Of a DNA stretch of 64,000 nt, positions 36,518 through 47,996 are shown piece by piece. Origin of the DNA: Paracoccus sigandri (GTDB lineage Bacteria > Pseudomonadota > Alphaproteobacteria > Rhodobacterales > Rhodobacteraceae). The notes beneath the pieces were generated by a model that saw nothing but the letters and a program-made list of their open reading frames with translations, was not told the DNA's origin and ran no database searches. Position numbers and translations under genes: made by a program. The number at the start of each line of letters is the position of its first letter. Position 1 is the stretch's first letter. Location: the NCBI RefSeq assembly GCF_003709565.1, contig NZ_QNRC01000011.1, forward strand, positions 89,483 to 153,482, written 5' to 3'.

Positions 36518-38209
36518 TCACAGGATGAAATCGTCGGCGGTCAGGCGGTCCAGGTCGCGGAGCCAGAAGGCGAAATCGGCCTGGCCGTCGCCGGTGCGGT
36601 CACCCTGCACCAGCAGGTCGTCGCCCTGCCGGCTGTACCAGACCGAGTTGGCCTGCGCGCTGGTGCCGCTGAAGGCGAAATCCTGGTTTCCCGCGCGGCG
36701 GCTGTTCGCATCCAGCGCGCTGACATCGATCACGTCGATCCCCGAGACGAAGTCGAAGATCTGGTCCAGCGCATCGCCGCGCCCGAAATCCGCCAACTGG
36801 TTGAAGACGAACACGTCGCGCACCCGATCCGCGCCGCCATACAGCATGTCGGCCCCGGTGCCGCCGATCAGCGTGTCGCGCCCGGCGCCGCCCAGCAGCG
36901 TGTCATCGCCCGCGCCGCCGTTCAGCAGGTCGTGCCCGGCGCCGCCATCCAGGCGGTCATGCCCCGCGCGACCCAGCAGCCGGTCCGCCCCCGCGCCGCC
37001 TTGCAGGCTGTCATTGCCCGCCCCGCCATCCAGGAGGTCATGGCCGGCCCCGCCATTCAGCAGGTCATGCCCCGCACCGCCGACCAGGCTGTCGGCCCCC
37101 GCGCCGCCGTTCAAGGTATCGTTCCCGGCCCCGCCGATCAGCGTGTCGTTCCCGCCATCCCCGTTCAGGAGGTCATGCCCGTTGCCGCCATTCAGGTGGT
37201 CATTGCCCGCCCCGCCATTCAGCAGGTCGTCGCCGGCTCCGCCGATCAGGCGGTCATTGCCGCCATGTCCGATCAGCGTGTCATTGCCGATGCCGCCCTC
37301 CAGCAGGTCGTTCCCGGCGCCGCCCCAAAGCCGGTCGTCGCCGCCCCCGCCGCGCAGCGTGTCATTGCCCGCATCGCCCTGCAGCAGGTCGTTGCCATTG
37401 CCGCCCAGCAGCAGGTCATGCCCGGCCCCGCCGACCAGGGTGTCGTTGCCGGCGAAGCCCTCCAGCCGGTTGTTGCCGGCATTGCCGGTCAGCAGGTTGT
37501 CCAGCGCATTGCCCCGCCCGGCAAGATCGGCGCTGCCGGTCAGGGTCAGGTTCTCGACATGGTTCCCCAGCGTCCAGTCGATGCCGGCGACCACGCGGTC
37601 GATCCCCTCGCCGGCAAGTTCCAGGATGCTGTCGCCCGCGGTGACGTGATAGGTGTCGTTGCCCGCACCGCCCGCGAACTCGTCCGCGCCCGAGGTGCCG
37701 TAGAGAATGTCGTTTCGAGCGGTACCGATCGTCCGGTTGTCGTCGATGATCGCGATTTCGATCCGCTTGGAATATGTCCCATCGACGAAGGGCATGTTTC
37801 CGCCAAGACTGATGTTCAGGTAGGCGGTTTCAGTTTCTTCCGCCTGTCCGTCGCGATTTGCGGTGATCTGGAACTGGGTGCTGCGGCTGGTCGGGCTGGT
37901 TGACCAGATTGACATCGACCCGCTGCCCGACGCTGGCGCCAGATCGTTCGGCGACGCGGTCCCGCCGACGGTTGAAATCCCATAATTGTAGCTGACCGAA
38001 TTCATGGTCATATTGTTGAAGCCAAGCGTCACCAGGACTGACTGACCCTCTCGCAACTCGATCCGATCCGGGATCGAAACCGACACATGCGCATAAGCCG
38101 GTGCCCTGAGAGTAGCGGTTGCAGGGCCGGCGAATGAGGGAGTGCCAAGCATCAGCAGATCGCCATCGTTATAGGTGATCGCATCATGCGGCATGGAAGG
38201 GTTCGACAT
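36518..38209 (-). CDS. RTX-type calcium-binding secreted protein
   Basis: A 563-residue acidic protein. Residues 1-150 form a beta-rich domain with a Calx-beta-like look. Residues 155-490 are a long run of glycine/aspartate-rich nonapeptide repeats (GGxGxDxLx type) that fold as a Ca2+-bound beta-roll outside the cell. The C-terminal 70 residues end in TADDFIL, with no Cys and no N-terminal signal peptide, as in type I secretion substrates. No hlyBD-type exporter is near. The repeats make the DNA internally repetitive. The role could be adhesion, matrix or a surface layer. Confidence 0.9.
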   Translation of the reverse strand: MSNPSMPHDAITYNDGDLLMLGTPSFAGPATATLRAPAYAHVSVSIPDRIELREGQSVLVTLGFNNMTMNSVSYNYGISTVGGTASPNDLAPASGSGSMSIWSTSPTSRSTQFQITANRDGQAEETETAYLNISLGGNMPFVDGTYSKRIEIAIIDDNRTIGTARNDILYGTSGADEFAGGAGNDTYHVTAGDSILELAGEGIDRVVAGIDWTLGNHVENLTLTGSADLAGRGNALDNLLTGNAGNNRLEGFAGNDTLVGGAGHDLLLGGNGNDLLQGDAGNDTLRGGGGDDRLWGGAGNDLLEGGIGNDTLIGHGGNDRLIGGAGDDLLNGGAGNDHLNGGNGHDLLNGDGGNDTLIGGAGNDTLNGGAGADSLVGGAGHDLLNGGAGHDLLDGGAGNDSLQGGAGADRLLGRAGHDRLDGGAGHDLLNGGAGDDTLLGGAGRDTLIGGTGADMLYGGADRVRDVFVFNQLADFGRGDALDQIFDFVSGIDVIDVSALDANSRRAGNQDFAFSGTSAQANSVWYSRQGDDLLVQGDRTGDGQADFAFWLRDLDRLTADDFIL

Positions 38210-38390
38210 GCGTAACTCCGAAAAAGGTCAATCTGTGAATGAAGCGCCGTTTTGGCCCCGTTAGCCGGTAAGCGGCCGGACACGAGCCACTTATAGGTTG
38301 TCGTCAGTACGGGTCAAAGCGGAAATCCGCCGATCCCCCTGTCCTTTTGGCCAATTCGCCTGCGCCGCCACATAACCCCACCGCACGCAT

Positions 38391-38422
38391 AAAAAAAACG
38401 GGGCGCGATCAGCCGCACCCCG
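38391..38422 (-). terminator. Rho-independent terminator after nrdF
   Basis: Read on the minus strand, a 9-bp GC stem (CGGGGTGCG/CGCGCCCCG, one G-U pair) with a 6-base loop is followed by eight T residues, 24 bases past the nrdF stop. It ends the nrdHIEF transcript. Confidence 0.9.
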
Positions 38423-38446
38423 CTCCTGTTCCCACCTTTGACCGGA

Positions 38447-41663
<3,217 letters not shown>

Positions 41664-41682
<19 letters not shown>

Positions 41683-42080
41683 TCCGTCCCCCAGAATTCA
41701 TTCAGCCCCGCAGCGATGCGGTCAATATCGGTCTCGGTCCCGGCCAGTTCGAATCGATACAGGACCGGGACGTTGCATTTGTCGGAAATGACCCGGCCTG
41801 CCAAGGCATAGGTCGCGCCGAAATTTCGGTTTCCCCCGGCAATGATGCCGCGCAATCCGGCGCGGCGTTCGGGGTCGTTCAGGAAGCGGATGACCTGCTT
41901 GGGCACCGCGCCCCGGCCCTGGCCATCGGCATAGGTCGGGCAGATCAGCACATAGCGTTCCGGCGCCGCGGGCATCGGGTCCGAGGGCGAGATAGGGATC
42001 CGCCGGGCGGGCAGGCCAAGGCGCGCGACCAGGCGCGCCGTGTTGCCCGAGGCCGATGAGAAATAGACGATCCCGCCCAT
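41664..42080 (-). CDS. nrdI: Flavodoxin-like RNR maturation protein
   Basis: A 138-residue flavoprotein that supplies oxidant for assembly of the NrdF manganese-tyrosyl cofactor. The FMN-phosphate loop [10 protein letters not shown] is at 8-17, and [14 protein letters not shown] follows near 100. ATG 42080 follows nrdH by 21 bases. Its end overlaps the nrdE start. Confidence 0.95.
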
Positions 42081-42101
42081 GGCCCAGATCCCCCTTCGGG
42101 G

Positions 42102-42323
42102 TCAGGCCAGTGCGCCGATCATGTCGGGCCGGAATCCGGCCCAATGCGCGTCGCCGGCGATCACGACCGGCGCCTGGCGATAGCCCAGGGCGGTCACGCG
42201 CTCCATCGCGGCGTCGTCCTCGGTCAGGTCGATGATGTCATAGGACAGGCCGCGCGCATCCAGCGCGCGGGTGGTGGCGGTGCATTGAACGCAGGCGGGT
42301 TTGGAATAGACGGTGATGCTCAT
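42102..42323 (-). CDS. nrdH: Glutaredoxin-like electron donor for class Ib RNR
   Basis: A 73-residue redoxin with the active-site CVQC at 11-14 and the NrdH-type C-terminal WAGFRPDMI. It reduces the NrdE C-terminal cysteines. AGAGG lies a few bases before ATG 42323. First gene of the operon, downstream of a cobalamin riboswitch. Confidence 0.95.
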   Translation of the reverse strand: MSITVYSKPACVQCTATTRALDARGLSYDIIDLTEDDAAMERVTALGYRQAPVVIAGDAHWAGFRPDMIGALA

Positions 42324-42429
42324 GCCTCTGGTCCCAGTCGTGTGGCGGCGGTGGTGAAAGGCTGCCCTTCCGGCCAAGGCCGGTCAGAACATCACAGCCC
42401 CGCGCCCGCCGCGCGGTTTCGTGTTTTCG

Positions 42430-42592
42430 TCGTCCAGGCAGGTCTCCTGGCTTGCGGCCTTGCTTGGCTGGCCTTCCCGGATCGCTCCAGTGGCATCGTC
42501 AGCCTTGCCTACCACTTACAGTTGCGGGGGCAGCGTCGGCATTTCACCGATCTTCCCTCTTGCTCGCCGGCCGAAGCCGATGAACCTGGACC
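42430..42592 (-). ncRNA. Cobalamin riboswitch controlling nrdHIEF
   Basis: On the minus strand the hallmark pieces appear in the right order: GTCCAGG closing-stem strand, GGTGAAATGCCG, CTGCCCCCGCAACTGTAAG, GCCACTGGAG, and the B12 box AAGCCAGGAGACCTGCC. CCTGGAC then pairs with the first strand (42585-42591 with 42432-42438). About 107 bases separate it from nrdH. The platform is not resolved, though a CCGGC/GCCGG hairpin at 42370-42383 lies between. Cobalamin binding should turn off this B12-independent RNR, as known for nrd operons in bacteria that also carry class II RNR. Confidence 0.93.
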
Positions 42593-42596
42593 CCCC

Positions 42597-42626
42597 TAAT
42601 AGGCCCCCAATTCACGCCGCTGTCAA
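42597..42626 (-). promoter_or_regulatory. Probable sigma-70 promoter for the riboswitch-nrd transcript
   Basis: On the minus strand TTGACA (42621-42626) and CTATTA (42597-42602) are separated by 18 bases. The predicted start, about 42590, falls on the first stem of the riboswitch. Confidence 0.6.
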
Positions 42627-42639
42627 CTATATCTGGTAG
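42624..42639. promoter_or_regulatory. Candidate NrdR box
   Basis: CAACTATATCTGGTAG resembles the NrdR consensus (ACACWATATNTWGTGT-like) and overlaps the -35 hexamer. A related perfect palindrome CACCAGATCTGGTG is at 42758-42771, 134 bases away. NrdR boxes normally come in pairs about 30 bases apart, which is not met here. Confidence 0.35.
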
Positions 42640-42802
42640 GTGAAAACGGATTTGGCCCCAGCCGGTAGTGGTGAGAACAAAAAGGGAAATGCCCAGCCGG
42701 TGCTGGCCGGGCAGCCTGTCAAGCCCGCCGGAAATAAATTTCGCCCGGTTGCAGGAACACCAGATCTGGTGATGGGCGCGTCGAATCGCGCCGGCGATTT
42801 CC

Positions 42803-43576
42803 TTACCCCGCCGCCGCGAGGCCCTTCCATGCGGCGTGCAGCCCCGCCAGCAGCGCGGATTCGGGATCGGGCTGCAGGGTGGCGACGCCCTGCGCGGCCA
42901 GCGCGCGGGCATAGAGGTCCCGCAGCGGCGCCTCGCCCAGGATCGCGACCTGCTGGCCCAGCCAATAGGGCTTGGCCGCCGCCAGTTCCAGCCCGACCAG
43001 CAGCCCGGCCAGCCGCGCCCCGTCCCCCGTATCACGCAGCGCCGCCAGCCGGCCATAGGCGCGATGCGGGCACGACAAAGCCTCGTCCAGCGTCTCGTCG
43101 AAACCCGCGCCATCGGGCGCGGCGGCAGAGAGCAGCGCCAGCAATTCGCCGGTCAGGAAGCTGTGGAAATGGCAGATCTCGCCGGCCGAGAGGCGCAGCC
43201 AATGGCTGCGCGGCCCGGTCAGCAGGGCGACGCCGTCGAAATGCGGCTGCGCTTCCAGCAGCCCGGCGACCTGAGCCGCGCCGCCCGCCAGCCGGTCGGG
43301 CGGGTCCTGCTGGGCAAGCGGGCCGACCAGCCACACACGCTCGGCATCCGGCGCGGGATGCAGGATCAGTCCGGTGGCGGGCACCGGGCGCGGCTCCGGC
43401 AGGCCCGGCCAGTCCTCGGGCGCGGCCAGCAGCAGCGGCAGGCCGGGCCAGGCCGCGCGCGCCGCCGCCAGGTCGGCGACGTCCTGGCGGGCCGCGACCT
43501 CGGCCCCGCGCATCGCCCACAGGCGCAGCCCGCCGGGACCGGCCTCGGCCGCGATCCAGTCGGGCGCGGCATTCAT
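42803..43576 (-). CDS. Degenerate 2-dehydro-3-deoxygalactonokinase family protein
   Basis: A 257-residue protein of the DGOK fold, somewhat shorter than usual (about 300). The later block TGPRSHWLRL...ICHFHSFLTGELLALL is recognisable, but the N-terminal phosphate-binding loop, normally DWGTS/T, reads EAGPGG. Sugar-kinase activity is therefore doubtful. It is ATGA-coupled to a DUF2218 gene and beside a siderophore importer, not a galactonate pathway, so it may have been recruited to another job. Confidence 0.65.
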   Translation of the reverse strand: MNAAPDWIAAEAGPGGLRLWAMRGAEVAARQDVADLAAARAAWPGLPLLLAAPEDWPGLPEPRPVPATGLILHPAPDAERVWLVGPLAQQDPPDRLAGGAAQVAGLLEAQPHFDGVALLTGPRSHWLRLSAGEICHFHSFLTGELLALLSAAAPDGAGFDETLDEALSCPHRAYGRLAALRDTGDGARLAGLLVGLELAAAKPYWLGQQVAILGEAPLRDLYARALAAQGVATLQPDPESALLAGLHAAWKGLAAAG

Positions 43577-43860
43577 GCGGGCTCGGCCCAGACCAGCGGC
43601 CGGGGATCCTCGCGATGGGCGAAGCGCAGCAGGTGGCTTTCGACGACCTCGCGGACCCGCGCCACACCCTCGGGCGTGTCCGAGCGGACGGTCAGCCGCA
43701 GCCCCTCGGGCACGATCTCGGCCCATGCGTCGCCCGGCTGGAACCGCATCAGGGCGCGGGTCTCGGTGATCTCGACCTCGATCTTGTGGCCGAAATGCTT
43801 GGCCATGGTCTGCATCAGCTGCGCGCCGCGCGCGGTGGGGAAATCTGCCGTGGATTGCAT
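43573..43860 (-). CDS. DUF2218 domain protein
   Basis: A 95-residue protein matching DUF2218 (STADFPTARGAQLMQTMAKHFGHK; later HLLRFAHRED). The same domain forms the N-terminus of the siderophore-interacting reductase 4 kb away, which ties this gene to iron-siderophore handling. It is divergent from the siderophore ABC operon with a 160-base shared control region. ATG 43860. Biochemical role unknown. Confidence 0.8.
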   Translation of the reverse strand: MQSTADFPTARGAQLMQTMAKHFGHKIEVEITETRALMRFQPGDAWAEIVPEGLRLTVRSDTPEGVARVREVVESHLLRFAHREDPRPLVWAEPA

Positions 43861-44020
43861 CAAATCGCCTTTCTGAACCTTGCGCGGCAACGGGCCGCCT
43901 TGCCCCCCAGATAGTCCCGCCGCAGCCGGGCCGCAATTCCCGACGGTTTTATTCAGCCAATCTTTACCTCGGACGGGGCGCTGGCTAAGGGAGGGGGACC
44001 GCCACGGGAAGGATGATATC

Positions 44021-44908
44021 ATGCGCCGTTTTGCCCTGTCCGGCCTTCTGGCCGTTTCGCTGTGTTCCGCCGCCGTCGCCGATGAGGTGACGATCGCCAC
44101 GGTCCAGGGCGAGGCGACGCTGCCCGCCAATCCGGGCCGGGTGGCGGTGATGGACGTGGCCGCGCTGGACACGCTGGCGGCGCTGGGGGTGCAGCCGGTC
44201 GGGCGGCCCGACCAGCTCTATGTCGATTACCTGCCGCAGGTGATGGAGGCCGCGCCCGCCGGCACCCTGCACGAACCCGACCTGGAGGCGCTGGCCGGGC
44301 TTGCCCCCGACCTGATCGTCGTCGGCGGCCGCTCGGCGACGCAGCTGGCCTCGGTGTCCCGCGTGGCGCCGGCCATCGACATGACCATCGGCACCGACCT
44401 GCTGGCGGATGCGAAGGCCCGGCTGGAAGCCTATGGCACGCTGTTCGGCAAGGAGGCCGAGGCCGAGGCCCTGGCCGGCGCGCTGGATCGCAATCTGGCG
44501 GCCCTGCAGGCGGCGGGCGAGGGGCAGACGGCGCTGGTGGTGATGACCAACGGGCCGAAGATGTCCTCTTATGGCAGGGGGTCGCGCTTCGGCTGGGTCT
44601 TCGACGCGACCGGGCTGGCCGAGGCCGTGAAGGGGCTGGACGCCGCCACCCATGGCGATGCGATCAGCCATGAATTCATCGCCGAGGCCAATCCCGACTG
44701 GCTGATCGTGATCGACCGCGGCGCCGCCATCGGCGAGGAGGGCCAGACCGCCGAGGCCACGCTGAGGAATGCGCTGATCGAGGGCACGACCGCCTGGCAG
44801 CGGGGGCAGGTGGTCTATCTGGACCCCTCCGAGACCTATATCTCGGCCGGCGGCCATACCTCGCTCAGCGACAGCCTGGACCGGCTGGCCGAGGCGCTTC
44901 TGGACTGA
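44021..44908 (+). CDS. Siderophore ABC transporter substrate-binding protein
   Basis: A 295-residue periplasmic protein of the FatB/CeuE (type III binding protein) family with a signal peptide (MRRFALSGLLAVSLCSAAVA). It has a PGRVAVMDVAALDTLAALGV opening and LAPDLIVVGGRSA. AGGA about 9 bases before ATG 44021. It delivers ferric siderophore, probably of catecholate type by family analogy, to the two permeases encoded next. First of four coupled genes. Confidence 0.9.
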   Translation: MRRFALSGLLAVSLCSAAVADEVTIATVQGEATLPANPGRVAVMDVAALDTLAALGVQPVGRPDQLYVDYLPQVMEAAPAGTLHEPDLEALAGLAPDLIVVGGRSATQLASVSRVAPAIDMTIGTDLLADAKARLEAYGTLFGKEAEAEALAGALDRNLAALQAAGEGQTALVVMTNGPKMSSYGRGSRFGWVFDATGLAEAVKGLDAATHGDAISHEFIAEANPDWLIVIDRGAAIGEEGQTAEATLRNALIEGTTAWQRGQVVYLDPSETYISAGGHTSLSDSLDRLAEALLD

Positions 44909-45885
44909 TGCGGCTGCTGCCCGCCCTGGCCTTGCTGCTGCCGCCGCTGATGGCGGCCAGCCTGATGACCGGCGCCTCCAGCGTCGACATCCTGCGGGCC
45001 GGCGGCGATCCGCAGGCGCTGCTGGTGCTGATGGAATCGCGGCTGCCGCGCACGCTGGCGGTGGTGCTGACCGGGGCGGCGCTGGCCGTCGCGGGGGTGG
45101 TGATCCAGTCGCTGGTGCGCAACCGCTTCGTCGGCCCGGAAACCGCGGGCACGGCCGAGGGCGCGGCGCTTGGGCTGCTGCTGGTCGCGATCCTGTGGCC
45201 GGCCAGCCCGGTCTGGCTGCGGATGGCTGCCGCCAGCCTCTGCGCGATGGCCACGACCGCGCTGTTCCTGGCGATCATCCGCCGCCTGCCGGTGCGCGAG
45301 GTGATGCTGGTCCCCATCGCCGGGCTGGTGCTGTCGGGCGTGCTGGGCTCGGTCGTGACCTTCATCGGCTGGCAGACCGACCTGCTGCAATATGTGAACG
45401 CCTGGGTGATGGCGGGGGATTTCTCGGGCGTGCTGGCGGGGCGCTACGAGCTTTTATGGGTCGCGGGCGCGGCGGCGGCGCTGGCCTGGTTCGCGGCGGA
45501 TCGTTTCGCGATCCTGGGGCTTGGCGACCAGGTGGCGACGGGGCTGGGCCTGTCGGGCCGGGCGGTGATGCGGCTGGGGCTGGTCGTGGTCGCGGTGGTG
45601 ACGTCGATGGTGGTGACCACCGTGGGCATGATCCCCTTCGTCGGGCTGGTCGTGCCCAACCTGGTCTCGCGCGTGATGGGCGACAACCTGCGCGCCTCGC
45701 TGCCGGTGGTGGCGCTGTCCGGGGCGGCTCTGGTGCTGGCCTGCGACATCCTGGGACGGCTGGTCCGCCACCCCTACGAGCTGCCGGTCGGGCTGGTCCT
45801 CGGCGTCATCGGGGCCGGGCTGTTCCTGTGGATCCTGCATCGCCGGCCCGCCAATGGACAGGCGCGCGGACAGGCCCATGGATAG
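44908..45885 (+). CDS. Iron-siderophore ABC transporter permease
   Basis: A 325-residue FecCD-family permease with about nine or ten membrane segments. Family blocks: LPRTLAVVLTGAALAVAGVVIQSLVRN and GMIPFVGLVVPNLVSRVMG. The start overlaps the binding-protein stop by one base (TGATG). Confidence 0.9.
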   Translation: MRLLPALALLLPPLMAASLMTGASSVDILRAGGDPQALLVLMESRLPRTLAVVLTGAALAVAGVVIQSLVRNRFVGPETAGTAEGAALGLLLVAILWPASPVWLRMAAASLCAMATTALFLAIIRRLPVREVMLVPIAGLVLSGVLGSVVTFIGWQTDLLQYVNAWVMAGDFSGVLAGRYELLWVAGAAAALAWFAADRFAILGLGDQVATGLGLSGRAVMRLGLVVVAVVTSMVVTTVGMIPFVGLVVPNLVSRVMGDNLRASLPVVALSGAALVLACDILGRLVRHPYELPVGLVLGVIGAGLFLWILHRRPANGQARGQAHG

Positions 45886-46834
45886 GCGCGCGGGCCTGGT
45901 GCTGGCCGGGCTGACGGGGCTGCTGCTGGCGCTGTCGGGCCTGTGGCTGTTCCAGGGGCTGGGCACCGGCAATCGCGGCTTCATCCTGGAGCTGCGGGCG
46001 GTCAAGCTGGGCGGGCTGGTCACCGTGGCGGCCTCGGTCTCGGTGGCGACGGTGCTGTTCCAGACCGTCTCGGCCAACCGGGTGCTGACCCCCTCGATCA
46101 TGGGATTCGACGCGCTTTACGTGCTGCTGCAGACGCTGCTGGTCGCGGGCCTTGGCGTCGCGGGCTTCGCCGCCCTGCCCACGGGGACGAAATTCGCGGC
46201 CGAGGTGGCGCTGATGACGCTGCTGGCCTGCCTGCTGTTCGGGCTGCTGCTGGGACGCGGCGCGCGCGACATCCCGCGCACCATCCTGACCGGGGTGATC
46301 CTGGGCGTCATGTTCCGCGCCATGTCCGAATTCGTGGCCCGGATCCTGGACCCCAACGAATTCGCCGTGGTGCAGGGGGCCAGTTTCGCCAGCTTCTCGC
46401 GCGTGGATGCGGCGCTGCTGCCCTTCGCCGCCGCGCTGACCCTGGCGGGGATCGCGGTCGCGCTGGCCCTGGCGGCGCGGCTGGACGTGCTGGCGCTGGG
46501 GCGCGATCCCGCCGTCTCGCTGGGGCTGCGCTTCGACGGGATGGTGATCGGCGTCCTGGCGCTGGTGGCGGTGCTGGTCTCGGTCTCGACGGCGCTGGTC
46601 GGGCCTGTGACCTTCTTCGGGCTGATCGTCGCCGGCATGGCGCATGGCGTCATGCGCAGCGCCCGCCATGCCGCGCTGCTGCCCGCCGCCGCGCTGATCG
46701 CCGCCAATATCCTGGTCGGCGGCCAGCTGCTGTTCGAGCGCGCGATGGGCCAGGCCGCGACGCTGTCCGTGGTGGTCGAATTCGCGGGCGGGCTGTTCTT
46801 CCTCTATCTTCTGCTGAAAGGCCGCATCCGATGA
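45878..46834 (+). CDS. Iron-siderophore ABC transporter permease, second subunit
   Basis: A 318-residue FecCD-family permease, partner of the preceding subunit. Blocks TVAASVSVATVLFQTVSANRVLTPSIMGFD near 50 and VGPVTFFGLIVAGMAHG near 230. ATG 45878 gives an 8-base overlap with the upstream gene; an in-frame ATG at 45854 is the alternative, but neither has a strong ribosome binding site. Confidence 0.88.
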   Translation: MDRRAGLVLAGLTGLLLALSGLWLFQGLGTGNRGFILELRAVKLGGLVTVAASVSVATVLFQTVSANRVLTPSIMGFDALYVLLQTLLVAGLGVAGFAALPTGTKFAAEVALMTLLACLLFGLLLGRGARDIPRTILTGVILGVMFRAMSEFVARILDPNEFAVVQGASFASFSRVDAALLPFAAALTLAGIAVALALAARLDVLALGRDPAVSLGLRFDGMVIGVLALVAVLVSVSTALVGPVTFFGLIVAGMAHGVMRSARHAALLPAAALIAANILVGGQLLFERAMGQAATLSVVVEFAGGLFFLYLLLKGRIR

Positions 46835-47589
46835 TCCAGATCACCGGCGTCAGCCACCGCATCGGCACCGCCCCGATCCTGCACGACATCACCGCCGCCA
46901 TGCCCGCCGGCCGCCTGACCGCGCTGATCGGGCCGAACGGGGCGGGGAAATCGACGCTGCTGCGGCTGATCGGGCGGCTGGAGCCCTGCCAGGCGGGCCG
47001 GATCGAGGTCGACGGGCTGGACGTCGGCCGGACGCCCACCGAGCGGCTGGCGCTGAAGCTGGCGATCCTTGGCCAGCAGACCCATATCGCCAGCCGCCTG
47101 CGCCTGCGCGAGCTGGTGGGCTTCGGCCGCTGGCCGCATCATCGCGGCCGTCCCGGCCCCGCCGACCAGGCCGCCGTCGAGGCCGCGCTGGACGCCTTCG
47201 GCCTGGCGGGCATCGCCGGGCGCTTCCTGGACGAGGTCTCGGGCGGGCAGCGCCAGCGCGCCCATATCGCGATGAGCTTCGCCCAGGCCACCGACTGGCT
47301 GCTGCTGGACGAGCCGCTGAACAACCTGGACATGGCCCATGCCCGCGCGCTGATGGCGCGGCTGCGCGGCCTGGTGCGCGACGGCGGCCGCAGCGCGGTC
47401 ATGGTCGTGCACGAGATCAACTATGCCGCCGCATGGGCCGACCACATCATCGCCATGAAGGACGGCCGCATCGCCGCCGAGGGCCCGCCCGAGGCGGTGC
47501 TGACCGAAGCCGTGCTGAGCGGGCTTTACGACACGCCGGTCAGCATCGGCAGCCATCTGGGCCGACCGCTGGTCCTGCACCATGCCTGA
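46831..47589 (+). CDS. Iron-siderophore ABC transporter ATP-binding protein
   Basis: A 252-residue ATPase of the FepC/FecE type. Walker A GPNGAGKST near 37, signature VSGGQRQR, Walker B WLLLDEPLNNLDM and VVHEINYA. ATGA overlap with the permease gene. Last gene of the four-gene importer. Confidence 0.92.
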   Translation: MIQITGVSHRIGTAPILHDITAAMPAGRLTALIGPNGAGKSTLLRLIGRLEPCQAGRIEVDGLDVGRTPTERLALKLAILGQQTHIASRLRLRELVGFGRWPHHRGRPGPADQAAVEAALDAFGLAGIAGRFLDEVSGGQRQRAHIAMSFAQATDWLLLDEPLNNLDMAHARALMARLRGLVRDGGRSAVMVVHEINYAAAWADHIIAMKDGRIAAEGPPEAVLTEAVLSGLYDTPVSIGSHLGRPLVLHHA

Positions 47590-47606
47590 CGCCGCGGGGC
47601 GAGAGG

Positions 47607-47771
47607 TCAGAAGGGGCGGCTGACCGCGACCAGCGCCACCACGACCCACAGCCAGACGGCGGTGGCCAGCGTGCCGAAGCCGAAGGCCAGCGTGCGCGCC
47701 TTGCCGGTGCGGTCCAGACCGACGAGGAATGCGGCAAGCGCGGTCAGGGGAAGGAACAGCATGATACCCAT
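47607..47771 (-). CDS. Small two-helix membrane protein, 54 residues
   Basis: A minus-strand ORF just past the converging ABC operon. Two hydrophobic helices (about 3-18 and 29-48) are joined by a short charged turn (DRTGKART); the tail is SRPF. The ribosome binding site is unclear, and a second ATG lies at codon 4. I do not recognise a family. Small membrane proteins beside siderophore genes are common, but the role is unknown. Confidence 0.5.
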   Translation of the reverse strand: MGIMLFLPLTALAAFLVGLDRTGKARTLAFGFGTLATAVWLWVVVALVAVSRPF

Positions 47772-47996
47772 GCGGCAAGTCTAGCGCAGCCGGCCGGATG
47801 GTGGCAGATGGCCGGGCGGGGCATGGCCGAACCCTGCTGAAACCGCCCGGCGGGGTGGGCGAAGTCCCGCTCGGGCCCGCGGGCCGGCCCGGACCGGCGG
47901 TTTCCCGCGCCCCGCTGCCCGGAATGCCCGCCGACGTGCCGGACCAGTCGCGCCAGACCGGTCGTGCCAGATCGGGGGCAGACCAAGGGGGCCGGG

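Noticed and set aside
36932..37903. Plus-strand Val/Pro/Ala repeat protein opposite the RTX gene
   Set aside because: It is the antisense of Gly/Asp nonapeptide repeats, which automatically yields open repetitive frames.
47772..47996. A possible RNA gene in the gap between the small membrane protein and the siderophore reductase
   Set aside because: The stretch is GC-rich with scattered short inverted repeats but has no tRNA cloverleaf or recognised RNA pattern.
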